DNA from: Flavobacterium johnsoniae
GTDB taxonomy: Bacteria > Bacteroidota > Bacteroidia > Flavobacteriales > Flavobacteriaceae
Reading direction: 5' to 3'
DNA: 64,000 bases
Assembly: GCF_001879205.1 (NCBI RefSeq)
Contig: NZ_MLFK01000010.1
Span: 248,001-312,000, forward strand
The stretch's first letter is position 1. Every line of letters starts with the position of its first letter. Positions 52,827-62,726 of the stretch are shown piece after piece. The translations under genes were made by a program, and so were the position numbers. Under the pieces are notes generated by a model that worked only from the letters and a program-made list of their open reading frames with translations, was not told the origin of the DNA and made no database searches.

Positions 52827-55331
52827 TTACTGCTTAATCAATTTTTTTGTCCAGCTTTTTTGATCTGATTTGAAATTCAGGATATAAATTCCTTTGGTCA
52901 GTCTGCTGATATCAATTACGCTTTCAACTGCTCCTGCCTGCGGTTTATTCTGAAGCACCGGTGCTCCTGAATTGTCATAAATCGTAATGATTTTATTGTC
53001 CAGGTTTTCTGGCACTGTAACCTGAATATAACTGCGCGCCGGGTTTGGATAAACTGCAAAAACGGTTTCTTCTGCCTGAACTTCTTCTACAGCATTACTG
53101 GCTTTCTTCGCCGTTGATGCTGAACCGTAAGCCTCAATTTCAAATAGAGAATATCCGTAAGGAGCCAGCGCTTTTGCCGTACATAAAATTCGAAGGTATC
53201 TTCCTGTTCCGCTTACAGTTAGATCATCAGTACCTCCATCACTGGCCGTTTGTGTACTGATTGTTTCGTTTTCGGTAAAAACAGTATCAGTCGAAAGCTG
53301 TACTTTGTATTGCGTTGCAAAAGCAGCCTCCCATTTTAACACCACTCTATTCAGGTTATAATTGCTTCCCAAATCCACATAAATCCATTCTGTGGCATTT
53401 GCAAAACTGCTTGCCCAGCGTGTTCCTGCGTCGCCGTCTGTGGCTTTCGCCGATGAATATGTTGCATTTTCTTCTGTAGAAGCTGTCGCTGTTTTGGCTA
53501 AAGCCAGATTAACATTGGGATTTACTGTAATAGTTCGAACCGTAACATCACTGAAAACTCCGGCTGCCAAAGTTCCGTTTGCGTGAGAAGTAACTGCCAT
53601 TCCCACATAAATGGTATTTGCCATTGCAATTGTTTTTGGCGTTCCAATTTGTGTCCACGTTGTTCCGTTGTCAGATGAATAAGAAGTAAATGTATTTCCA
53701 GATCTTACCAGGCGAACCCATTTTGGTGCTGTTCCTGCTGCAGCCTGAGCTGTTGTTATTCCCGAAGTTGCTTCTCTGGATAAAAATTCAATCCCTGCAG
53801 CCGCTGTGATATCGGTCATGGCATGTTTAGAAGTCGGCGTAAGCGTTTCTCTAAACATTACTCCCGCTTTTGCATAGGTATTGGTATTGGTCAATGAATT
53901 TACTTTGGCGATAATCTCGGCATCACCCGTAATAGATTGGTTTACAAATTGGAATTGATCACTTGTTTCCCAAATATCTGTTCCTGAACCTTTAATTGTA
54001 AAAGTGCCGCTGGCATGTGCTGCTTCTCCTGCAGGTGTTACCGCACCCAAATCTGTACTAATCCAAGGAGAAGGCAGTCCAGCCGGCGGATTTTCTGTAG
54101 AAACTAAATTTAAAGCTCTTAGATTATCAAAATAATACGTGTTTCCTGAATTGGTTCCCGGTTCAAACAAGAAAACAAAACGGTTTACCTCGCTGTCTAG
54201 AGTCGAAGCATCTGGCGTGCTTACGTAGGTAAAAGTGATAGTGTGCCATGTATTGGTTTGTTTGACAACACCCTGATAAATACTATGTCTTCCAACAGGA
54301 TAATTGGCCGGAACCGAAGCACTGCTTTCTGCCTGCCATGAAATAATAGATCCAACGGGAGCTGAAGTGTAAACATCCATGGCGAATTTTTTAGTGCCGG
54401 CTTTAAAATCTCCAATATTAGTTAAAGCGGTATTGAAAGAGAAATTATCATACAATTCTGTTGATTTTCTCAGGTATTTTCCAACATTCGAAGAAGTATT
54501 AATTCCCGTAGCACTTGGATTTGCTGTGTTTGGCGTATACGTTCCAATAGCATCTCTAAAGGTAATATTGTGCGTGTTTTGATAATCTTCGTACACAACT
54601 CCAGGTGTAAAAGTATCCGGAAGTTTAGTCGAACCAATTCTGATATTATCGAAATAATAGGTATCGTTTGTATAAGAACCTGAATTAAATAATAAAACCA
54701 TTTGGTTCACCGCCAGGTTTGAAGTTCCCGCATCCGGACTTGAGTTGTAATAAAAAGTCAGTGTTTCCCATTGATTTTGTTTCGTCGTGATGGCAACGTA
54801 ATTACTGTTTCTTCCCGTTGGATAATTGGCCGGAAGCGATGTGGCGCTATTTTCTAAATTCAGGCTTACAACCGTACCAATTGGTGCAGAAGCATACACA
54901 TCGATCAGAATTTTATTGGTCTGATTTTTTAGCAAACCGGCATCTTCGATCGTGCTTTGGGTATTAAAGAAAATAACATCGTACTGCTCTGTTACGTTTC
55001 TAACGTACTTCGCCACATTCGCGGAAGCGTTAACCGAATTTGAACCCGGATTGGCCGCAACAGAATATACTCCTGTTGTTGTTCCTTTTATGATTTTATT
55101 GATGCCGTCGTAGTTCTGCAAAACATCAGTAGCAATAATTGGTTTTTCCGGTGCTGCTCTTGTCAGCAGATTATCAAAATAATAGACGGCACCCGAATTT
55201 GAATTTGATTCAAAAAGGAAAGCTATATTATTAATTGTCAATGCACTTGTGTTGGGATCGATTATTTTTTCGAACTCAAATTCAATTGGTTTCCCATTTG
55301 TTCTGAACCGTTGTTGTGGCTTTGTAACCAC
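52827..55331 (-). pseudogene. C-terminal part of the frameshifted GH16 laminarinase
   Basis: 834 residues read from a GTG at 55331, but the first in-phase residues (IEFEFEKIIDPNT) simply continue the upstream fragment. Domains in order: the rest of the first and two further copies of a ~165-residue jelly-roll module (VNASANVAKYVRN..., GINTSSNVGKYLRK...), a DUF1349/LamG-like unit (DAEIIAKVNSLTNTNTYAKA), an F5/8-type (CBM32-like) domain (NLALAKTATASTEENATYSS), and a T9SS domain (FAVYPNPARSYIQV to WTKKLIKQ). Without the frameshift this belongs to one secreted protein of about 1,318 residues. It would not be made as read here, or only by recoding. Confidence 0.85.
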
Positions 55332-56784
55332 TGTGTCTTCCCGACGGATAATTCGTTGCTGTTGTTACCAGACTATTTTCTAACTGCATAGAAATTTTAG
55401 TTCCAACAGGTGCCGAGGTATAAATATCAAAGGAAATTCTTTTTCTTCCGTAAACATAATCGTTAGCGTTTGTGATGGTTACGTTTCTAATATTCAAAAC
55501 ATCATATAATTCGCTTGAATTTCTAACATATTTCCCCACCAAAGCCGATGTATTAATTCCTGTTGCAGAAGGATTAGCAACGGCTTCTGTTAAAACTCCG
55601 GTTTTATTTCCGTACACAATATTTCTGTTGGATTGAAAATCCTCATGTATCTTTTCAACAGGAATAGCTGGTTCTGCTGTAACAGTAAGTTTATAGGTAT
55701 TGGCGCTGCATCCGGAAGCTGCTGCAGTTACCGAAACGTCTCCGCTTGTTGTTCCCCAATTTACCGTTACCGCATTTGTTCCCTGTCCTGAAGTAATTGT
55801 CGCTCCGGCAGGAACTGACCAATTATAGGCCGCTCCGGCAATAGCATTGATCGAATAGGTTTTGCCCGTTTCATTTTGATATACTTTGGCATCTCCGGCA
55901 ACGGCATATTTATAACTTCCGTCATAAACACGCACATAATCAACCTGCAGTTTTGCCGGGAAATCAGCCGGAATTGGCGGTACTCCTGCTCCATTTACAC
56001 TTGTATATGGTGTTCCTGCACTACCAACAGCCAGATTTAAAATAATATAAAACTGATTATCATTAAAAGGCCATCCTCCGTTTACTGTAGTATTTGGCGT
56101 GGCCGTGTGAAATAAAACATCATCCACAAACCACTTGATAAAATTAGGTCCCCATTCTACGGCATAAACATGAAAATCAGCAGATAAATCTGTTGGCGAA
56201 CTGTAACTTCTGCCCGTAAAATGGTATCCGTTTCCGTCATAATGAATCGTTCCATCTGTCGATTTAGGGTTTCTGTGTTTGGCTTCCATAATGTCAATTT
56301 CACCCGTAAACGGCCAGTTTCCTCCTACCGGAAGCATCCAGAATGCCGGCCAGGCTCCCTGTCCGCTTGATAATTTCATTCGGGCTTCAACTCTTCCGTA
56401 TTTAAGTGAATACTTTCCTTCTGTGGTTAATTTTGAAGAAGCATACGGCTGATCCGGGAATGAAGCACTAGGCTCGTATTTTGCCTGAATGTTTAAGTAA
56501 CTGTTCGTTCCTTCTTTTACAATTGTCGCCTGATTGGGATCATAACGCTGAGCCTCAGCATTTCCGAATCCGCAGAGCGAAGGACAGCCGTTTCCGGAAA
56601 TACTCTGCCATTTGGTTAAATCGACGGTAGTTCCGTTAAATTCATCTGACCAGACGAGCGTGTTACACTGCGCCTGAACTTTCAGAAAGGGCAGTAATAA
56701 AAATAGAACTGCAATAAAAATTCGTTTTAGATAATAGAAATTGTCTTTCGGTGGTCGGCCGAAAAAAGAGTCATTTTGATTCAT
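55282..56784 (-). CDS. GH16 laminarinase, N-terminal part of a frameshifted gene
   Basis: 500 residues. Signal peptide about 20-39 (FIAVLFLLLPFLKVQAQ). GH16 catalytic domain residues ~40-290 with the ExDxxE motif GEIDIMEAKH and FHVYAVEWGPNFIKWFVDD; it hydrolyses beta-1,3-glucan. An Ig-like unit (NETGKTYSINAIAGAAYNWS) follows, then the start of the first repeated module (AVANPSATGINTSALVGKYV), which breaks off after KWETN. The stop at 55282-55284 results from one extra A in the segment ACCAATT (minus strand): ACCATT would keep the frame and give WETIEFEFEK. As read the product has an intact catalytic domain but no T9SS signal, so it could not be exported by that route. Confidence 0.88.
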   Translation of the reverse strand: MNQNDSFFGRPPKDNFYYLKRIFIAVLFLLLPFLKVQAQCNTLVWSDEFNGTTVDLTKWQSISGNGCPSLCGFGNAEAQRYDPNQATIVKEGTNSYLNIQAKYEPSASFPDQPYASSKLTTEGKYSLKYGRVEARMKLSSGQGAWPAFWMLPVGGNWPFTGEIDIMEAKHRNPKSTDGTIHYDGNGYHFTGRSYSSPTDLSADFHVYAVEWGPNFIKWFVDDVLFHTATPNTTVNGGWPFNDNQFYIILNLAVGSAGTPYTSVNGAGVPPIPADFPAKLQVDYVRVYDGSYKYAVAGDAKVYQNETGKTYSINAIAGAAYNWSVPAGATITSGQGTNAVTVNWGTTSGDVSVTAAASGCSANTYKLTVTAEPAIPVEKIHEDFQSNRNIVYGNKTGVLTEAVANPSATGINTSALVGKYVRNSSELYDVLNIRNVTITNANDYVYGRKRISFDIYTSAPVGTKISMQLENSLVTTATNYPSGRHSGYKATTTVQNKWETN

Positions 56785-57018
56785 TTTTTTTAGTTTTTTG
56801 TTAGTAAAGCATATTCCCCAATAAAAACCTGTCTGGTAAAAAACAGGTCATTATTTAAGTAATAATCCGACAATATTAACAAATAAATCAGGCAAGACTT
56901 ACATTTTACGGTACGGTTTGACTACGGTGTTCATAAAAAATATCATAAACAACTGCTAAAAAGCGCCTGTGCGAATCTGCTTAAATCTTTTTAAATCTGC
57001 GTGAAAAAATAACTCCAT

Positions 57019-59946
57019 TTAAAAGTTTAAGATAAACTCCGTAATATTTGCATCAGATGGAAGCTGCAGTTTTTTGCGGATGCGATAACGGGTATCTTCA
57101 ACACCCCGCACAGAAATTCCTAAAAGCGGCGCAATTTCTTTTGTGTTAAAGTTCATTCGAAGATACGCACACAAGCGCATATCACGAGGCGTAAGTTCGG
57201 GATAACTCGTTTTTAGCCGCTGCATAAAATTATCATGCAGCTGATTGAAAATCTCTTCAAACTCATTCCAATGCTTATCTCCCTGTAATTCGTGATCGAT
57301 TAATTTATTAATCCTGGCCAATAAACTAAAGTTTACATTGGCATCGTTTTTCTTATCCATCTGCCCGATAAGTTCTTTAATAGAAAGCAGGATTTCATTT
57401 AAATGAATCAAATTCACAGTGTTCGAAGCCACTTTGGCATTTTTAAGATTGATGGTGGCCTCAAGATTTTCACGCATAATCTCCATATTTTCCTGTTCCA
57501 TTGTCAGTCTTTGTTCGTTCAGTTCTGCCCGGCTTCGAAGCAGTTCTTTTTCCTGACTAAGAATCAATTGCTGGCGGTCGCGCTCAGCCACAGATTTCTG
57601 ATATCGAATGATCAGATAAATCACGACACTGTAAAGTATAAAATATAAAATATACGCCCAAATCGTTCTGTACCAAGGAGGTGAAATTTCAAATTTAAAT
57701 AGGGCTTCTTCGCTTACAATACCATAAATATTTTTTGCCCTTACATGAAAAACATACTCGTTTTCCGGCAGATTGGTATATTCTTTTTCTGTCTGCAGAC
57801 TATATTCAGACCATTTTGGCTCAAAACCTTCCAGCCAGTATTCATATTCTGTTGCATCGGCTTCATCATAAAAAAGGGATGAAAATGAAAAATGAAGCGC
57901 ATTATTGGAATACGCTAAAACGGGCGAAAGTTTCTCATCATTAAATTTTCCTTTATTTGGAAGGACATCGTATCGACTTGAAAACAACAGACTATCCTTG
58001 GGAAAAATACATTTTACTTCTGAAATAAGTGCTTTGTACTTTGTTTGATATTTCTTGTTTTTAATGGCATTATAGTGAATTAGACCGTCCTGCGTGCCAA
58101 AAAACACATCACCATCTGCTGTGGTTTGAATATTCTCGAAACCCGGAACATACAAATACCTGAGTTTTCTAAAAGGAAGTTCTTCCACATCAAAACCGCC
58201 GTTTGTCTTTCGGGTCATTTTTCCGGTATTTTCTCCAGAAATGTACCAGATATTGTTTTGATTATCTGATTTTAATAACCGAATATGACTTTTCAATCCG
58301 AGGTAATTCTTAAAAACAGGATCAGGAATCATTCTGTCTGAAGCTGGATTCTGCTTATAAACTCCTTTGGTAGTTCCAAAAAGAATTTGATCATCAATTT
58401 TAAATGTATTCAAAAACAAACTCGAAGGAAATCCGTTTTTTTGATTGTAAAATTCCACTTTTGAAACTGCATCAAAAGTAGTATTGAACTGAATTTTGAA
58501 AATCCCTTTGTAGCCATGGGCAATCCAGATATTTCCGTTTGTATCGGTTTCAATAACCCGGCTGCTTTCCTCAAATCCTTTTATTTTATGCTGATATACC
58601 CATGAATTATTTATTTTTTTCAGAAGATAAAGGCCATTGTAACCTCCCACAAGCAATAAATCAGGATGATTCGGAATCAGTATTCCTTTCCATGCTCCAT
58701 CAGTCTTTGCGATTATTTGTGCTGCATTTCCGGAAACTTCAAATATTCCGTTTTTTTCAAAAGCCAGAAGCGAATTTCCAAAAACACCAATATTCCAGAC
58801 ATTTTCAGACATTCCTGCCACGTGCCGAAAGTTGGCATTTTCACGTTTTCCGTTTTTATAAGCCTGCCAGTCGAGCCAAAACAGGCCGTTATCTGTGGCG
58901 ATATATAATTTATTCTGATAAATCTGGCTGCAGTATATTTTGGTTTCTGAATTTGAAGTATCCAATATCCGTGATAAAGGCGAAGAAATCTGAATGAGCG
59001 AAATACCTTCCTTTAAAGTAACCCATAAATTACCTTCTTTATCTACCTTAAGATTAGTTACATATTCATTTTGCAGTCCCATTTGTTTGTTGATATGCTG
59101 AATCAAATGTCCGGAACGATCTAAAACTATCAACCCGGTTTGACGCGTTCCAATTCCAATATACCCGTCAGAAAACTCAATGGCAACAGAAATTTGATTT
59201 TGTTTTAGTAAATGATCTGCTTCTGTTACAAAGGGTTTTATCTGATTTTCTTTAAAAATAAAAAGGCCATTTTTTTGTGTCAGCAGTAAGAGGCCGTTTT
59301 CCGTTTCAAGGATTTTTCGAATTTTCATCCCAGCAAACTTTTCTCCATTTGCAACCGGCACCAATGCATCGTTTTTTAATTGCAGTAAACCTTTGGTATT
59401 GTCTAAAACATAGATTTCCTTGTTAACTTCAAAGAATTCTTCAAAATTAGCTTTTGATCTTAAGACCTTGATTTTATTATTCTTGTAAATAAAAATCCCC
59501 TCGTAAGAGAAAAAAACAATGTCATTACTGCGGATAACAGTATGCACAACATCTCCAAAATTCTGCTCCGAATTCGGAAGCAGTTTTACCAAAGAAGTAT
59601 ATTGATACTGGCCGTTTGGCAGCTGGGTTGTAAAACCAAAATCGCCCTGAGCACCCACATATATTTTATCATTTTTATCAATTGCCATAGAACGAACCAT
59701 ACTTCGGTTTTCCGGCTGTGTAACAATGTTCCAGCGAACACCGTCGAACTGAAGGATTCCGAAATGATTGGCAAAAAACATCATGCCTTTGGAATTCTGC
59801 AGGACATCCCAGTTTTCTGAAGCGGCTTTGTATGTTTTCGGATTATAATTGGTTATAAAAGGCACACCAATTTTTTTAATTTGGGCGTTGAGTGGAAAAA
59901 CGAGTAATAGTGATAGAACTAAAATTCTAATTATAAATTTCGTCAT
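57019..59946 (-). CDS. Hybrid propeller regulator: reg_prop/Y_Y_Y with LuxR-type HTH
   Basis: 975 residues. Signal peptide (MTKFIIRILVLSLLLVFPLNAQ). Residues ~25-680 are a two-bladed-fold periplasmic propeller built of repeats such as KIYVGAQGDFGFTT, GNLWVTLKEGISLIQ and GNIWIAHGYKGIFKI. A Y_Y_Y domain (EYEYWLEGFEPKWSEYS, YVFHVRAKNIYGIVS) precedes a membrane helix (WAYILYFILYSVVIYLIIRY), then a coiled coil and a LuxR-type helix-turn-helix (LTPRDMRLCAYLRMNFNTKE, IAPLLGISVRGVEDTRYRIRKK). Unlike the hybrid two-component systems there is no kinase or receiver. It probably senses released beta-glucan or chitin oligomers outside and controls the GH16-GH64-GH18 cluster directly downstream. Confidence 0.88.
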   Translation of the reverse strand: MTKFIIRILVLSLLLVFPLNAQIKKIGVPFITNYNPKTYKAASENWDVLQNSKGMMFFANHFGILQFDGVRWNIVTQPENRSMVRSMAIDKNDKIYVGAQGDFGFTTQLPNGQYQYTSLVKLLPNSEQNFGDVVHTVIRSNDIVFFSYEGIFIYKNNKIKVLRSKANFEEFFEVNKEIYVLDNTKGLLQLKNDALVPVANGEKFAGMKIRKILETENGLLLLTQKNGLFIFKENQIKPFVTEADHLLKQNQISVAIEFSDGYIGIGTRQTGLIVLDRSGHLIQHINKQMGLQNEYVTNLKVDKEGNLWVTLKEGISLIQISSPLSRILDTSNSETKIYCSQIYQNKLYIATDNGLFWLDWQAYKNGKRENANFRHVAGMSENVWNIGVFGNSLLAFEKNGIFEVSGNAAQIIAKTDGAWKGILIPNHPDLLLVGGYNGLYLLKKINNSWVYQHKIKGFEESSRVIETDTNGNIWIAHGYKGIFKIQFNTTFDAVSKVEFYNQKNGFPSSLFLNTFKIDDQILFGTTKGVYKQNPASDRMIPDPVFKNYLGLKSHIRLLKSDNQNNIWYISGENTGKMTRKTNGGFDVEELPFRKLRYLYVPGFENIQTTADGDVFFGTQDGLIHYNAIKNKKYQTKYKALISEVKCIFPKDSLLFSSRYDVLPNKGKFNDEKLSPVLAYSNNALHFSFSSLFYDEADATEYEYWLEGFEPKWSEYSLQTEKEYTNLPENEYVFHVRAKNIYGIVSEEALFKFEISPPWYRTIWAYILYFILYSVVIYLIIRYQKSVAERDRQQLILSQEKELLRSRAELNEQRLTMEQENMEIMRENLEATINLKNAKVASNTVNLIHLNEILLSIKELIGQMDKKNDANVNFSLLARINKLIDHELQGDKHWNEFEEIFNQLHDNFMQRLKTSYPELTPRDMRLCAYLRMNFNTKEIAPLLGISVRGVEDTRYRIRKKLQLPSDANITEFILNF

Positions 59947-60356
59947 TTTGTTTCGGTCTGTAGGTTACATTGTGATTTTTGGGAATCACAATCTTAAAAA
60001 AACTCTTTGGGAAAAGTTATTTTTTAAGGCAAAAGGCATTCTTTTTTTTAAATGTATGATTAACAATTATTCATTAGTATCAAACTAAAAGAGAGAATGC
60101 TTAATTTCAAATATATAAAAATTTATTTTAATGTAACAAATTACATCTTAATCTAACAAATTAATAATTGTAAGATTAAATTCTCAATAAATAAAATTTG
60201 GAATTCCAAAAACTTTGCGGTCTCAATCTTGTCATTCTAATAACGATAAGCTTTGTGTACCTTCATACAACTAAACCCGACAGGTTTTTAAAAACCTATC
60301 GGGTTTAACTTGAAACAAAATAATCTGAAACCTGACACGAGGCGAAGCAAACAAAA
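59947..60356. other. Intergenic region with a palindrome and a terminator-like hairpin
   Basis: 410 bases with no convincing gene. ATTGTGATT (59969-59977) and AATCACAAT (59984-59992) form a perfect 9-bp palindrome upstream of the propeller-regulator start. AAACCCGACAGGTTTTT (60273-60289) and AAAAACCTATCGGGTTT (60290-60306) form a stem with one mismatch, of the type often placed between flavobacterial genes. The remaining sequence is AT-rich. Confidence 0.6.
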
Positions 60357-60995
60357 TCAAACTCCCAGTATGCCACTCAACTCCTCATAAGTATAAAATA
60401 GCATTGCGCCTTCTTCCTCTAAATCAGAGTTGTTATAACCGTTGGCAAATCCAAATACTCTAAATCCGCCCTGAATTCCGGCTTTTACACCTGCTTTGCT
60501 GTCTTCCACAACAATACAGTCATTTACCTCAAAACCCATTTCATTTGCAGCGTATAAAAATATTCCCGGATCCGGTTTCCAGCTGTTAATTTGATACGAA
60601 CTAAAGATTTTATTTTCGAATTTATCCAGTAAACCTGCCACTTCCAGATTTAATCTGATTTTCTCAACAGGCCCGCTTGACGCCACGCAATACGGAATTT
60701 TCAGGTTTTCGATAAATGAAACGATACCTTCCATTGGTTTTACCTGAGTTTTAAAAGCTTCGAAACTTTTTTCACGGTATTCTGCTTCAAAAGATTCCGG
60801 CAGTTTTGCCTCAATTGCATCTTCGATATGACGAAAACACTCTTGTAAATTACGGCCGTTAAAATCGCGGTAGGCATCTTCAATTTCCATTTTAAATCCA
60901 TACTTCGAGGCCATTTCAAGCAATATTCCGTTACCTATTTTTTCTGTATCTACTAAAACTCCATCGCAGTCGAAAATAATACATTTCAATTCCAT
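60357..60995 (-). CDS. HAD-superfamily phosphatase (beta-phosphoglucomutase-like)
   Basis: 212 residues, cytosolic. HAD motifs: motif I IIFDCDGVLVDTEKIG (nucleophile Asp, then Asp+2), motif II CVASSGP, Lys region NSWKPDPGIFLYAA, motif III CIVVEDSKAGVKAGI. A four-helix cap follows motif I, as in beta-phosphoglucomutase and similar sugar-phosphatases. The substrate cannot be read from the sequence. Confidence 0.9.
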   Translation of the reverse strand: MELKCIIFDCDGVLVDTEKIGNGILLEMASKYGFKMEIEDAYRDFNGRNLQECFRHIEDAIEAKLPESFEAEYREKSFEAFKTQVKPMEGIVSFIENLKIPYCVASSGPVEKIRLNLEVAGLLDKFENKIFSSYQINSWKPDPGIFLYAANEMGFEVNDCIVVEDSKAGVKAGIQGGFRVFGFANGYNNSDLEEEGAMLFYTYEELSGILGV

Positions 60996-61088
60996 ATTCT
61001 TTATTTACATTTTTAATTTAATCTGATAAACTGAATCAGATGACAAGAATGTAAATTACAAAAATTATCTCATAAAGAAGTCATCGTT

Positions 61089-61553
61089 TTAAAGGGAAGC
61101 CGAAATTTTAGAAATCATTTGAACAATAAAATCGGCTTGTGCAGGATTTATTTTCTTTAAAGCGTCGTTGGTCTGGAACCATTCTCCCTTATCTACTTCA
61201 GGGAAACTTTGTAATTTTCCTGATTTTGGAGGCCATTCCATTTCAAAATCATTGCTTTTCAGTAAAGTTTCATCCAAATCAAAATCAACCGCCCAGGCAT
61301 GAACAATTTTACCCGATTTCAGTTTTACATACTCCAGTTTAATAAAATCGCCATCGACTTCAAAACCAGTTTCTTCCTTAAACTCACGGATCGCAGCATC
61401 AAGCGGATCTTCCTCATCTGTAAATTCTCCTTTTGGAATCGACCAGCTTTCTAAATCTTTGTTCTTCCAAAAAGGTCCGCCTGGATGAACCAAAAAGAAA
61501 AATACAGTTTTATCTACAAATTTATACAGTAATATTCCGGCGCTTTGTTTCAT
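61089..61553 (-). CDS. NUDIX hydrolase
   Basis: 154 residues. Complete NUDIX box from GEFTDEEDPLDAAIREFKEE to TGF. N-terminus SAGILLYKFVDKTVFFFLVH with the insertion KNKDLESWSIPKG typical of the small DR-type subfamily. It hydrolyses nucleoside diphosphate derivatives; the exact substrate is unknown. Located alone between HAD and NTF2-like genes on the same strand. Confidence 0.9.
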   Translation of the reverse strand: MKQSAGILLYKFVDKTVFFFLVHPGGPFWKNKDLESWSIPKGEFTDEEDPLDAAIREFKEETGFEVDGDFIKLEYVKLKSGKIVHAWAVDFDLDETLLKSNDFEMEWPPKSGKLQSFPEVDKGEWFQTNDALKKINPAQADFIVQMISKISASL

Positions 61554-61617
61554 GAAGTGTTGTTGTTGTTTTTAAACTCAATATAAATGTCGTTATACTT
61601 TTTGGAATATCAGTCAT

Positions 61618-62541
61618 TTAATTATGATTAACCATCTGACGATACAACATCAGAATTCCATTTTCATCTCTTTTCCAAAGATTGGTGCTTTTTCCTGTCA
61701 CAATCGCCCTTCCTTTTTTATTGTCCCACGAAACATCTACATAATAATAACCGTATTCTATAACAAAATTATTGAGCGGAATCATCCTGCTGGCTTTAAT
61801 AGATATAGAATCTATAGATACTCCATTTGGTTTTTCGTGTTCAACAAAATAGGGTTTTATATTTTCCATTCCGATGAGCATTGGCGTATCGTAGGTCAGG
61901 TATATGGCATCTTGTGTGAAAAAATCCAAGGCATGTTTTTCGCCTTCCCTATTCGTTACGAGTTGGGCAATACGCTCGTTACGTTTATTGACTTCGGTCT
62001 CTAAAGTTTTGTTTATTTTAGGCTTTGGAGTTTCGGCTGGTTTTGTTTTGATAAATGAAAAATTAGAACCCTCTATCGCTTTATTCGCACCCCAGATTTC
62101 AGATACTAAAATGAGTCTGTCTCCTTTTTCAATTCTCCAGACGTTCAAATATTTTCCATCATAAACCAATAATGAGCCTTTATCATTAATCGAATTAATG
62201 CTAAAAGTACCTACTTCAACAGCATAGTTATCAATTAACTGAACTTCGTAAATATCGCGTTTATATGCGCTTATTTTAAAACCCGAAAGCCATTGCTGGT
62301 AATAAGATTTTATATCCTCTTTATTATATAATGCTCGATGATATTCCGGCATGCAGACCGGTTCCTTATCATCATAATACTTTATGATAACACTGCTGTC
62401 TTTATTTAAAAAAGAAGCTGCCAGCTCGTTGTTTATCACTTTTAATTTTTCCTTTAACTCCTCTGAATTTTTAATCTCCTGTCCGTTTCCAGCAACAAAA
62501 AACAAAAAGCCAATTATAATCGATAAACATCTCTTTTTCAT
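61618..62541 (-). CDS. Secreted protein with two NTF2-like (DUF4440) domains
   Basis: 307 residues. Signal peptide (MKKRCLSIIIGFLFFVAGNG-Q). Domain one, residues ~25-150: LKVINNELAASFLNKDSSVI and YYDDKEPVCMPEYHRALYNK, IKSYYQQWLSGFKISAYK, VWRIEKGDRLILVSEIWG. Domain two, residues ~180-305, repeats the pattern: QLVTNREGEKHALDFFTQDA, ENIKPYFVEHEKPNG and STNLWKRDENGILMLYRQMV. NTF2-like domains bind small ligands or act as isomerase-type enzymes; the role here is unknown. Confidence 0.78.
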   Translation of the reverse strand: MKKRCLSIIIGFLFFVAGNGQEIKNSEELKEKLKVINNELAASFLNKDSSVIIKYYDDKEPVCMPEYHRALYNKEDIKSYYQQWLSGFKISAYKRDIYEVQLIDNYAVEVGTFSINSINDKGSLLVYDGKYLNVWRIEKGDRLILVSEIWGANKAIEGSNFSFIKTKPAETPKPKINKTLETEVNKRNERIAQLVTNREGEKHALDFFTQDAIYLTYDTPMLIGMENIKPYFVEHEKPNGVSIDSISIKASRMIPLNNFVIEYGYYYVDVSWDNKKGRAIVTGKSTNLWKRDENGILMLYRQMVNHN

Positions 62542-62674
62542 CTTGTTACTTTATTTAAATTGATGAATTAAAAGTAAAAAAAGAATCGTAATTAATTCAA
62601 AAAAAACAAGCATATAAATTTTATTATCAGCTGTTTGTACATATTTACTCCTTTTATGTACAGGTACATACTTT

Positions 62675-62682
62675 TAGATTTG
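62675..62682 (+). promoter_or_regulatory. TAGATTTG -7 promoter box for DUF4861
   Basis: It matches TAnnTTTG and lies 44 bases before the TTG start at 62727. Three GTACAT/TGTACA motifs in 62636-62670 just upstream (TTTGTACATA, ATGTACAGGTACATAC) could be regulator sites. Confidence 0.45.
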
Positions 62683-62726
62683 TATTTTTATGGAAATAAA
62701 AAAGCGACAATTAAAACATACGTATT

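Noticed and set aside
58602..58997. Plus-strand open frame of 131 codons
   Set aside because: It is antisense to the propeller region of the regulator and has no independent signal.
61624..62004. Plus-strand open frame of 126 codons
   Set aside because: It is antisense to the double NTF2-like protein, which has a signal peptide and repeats.
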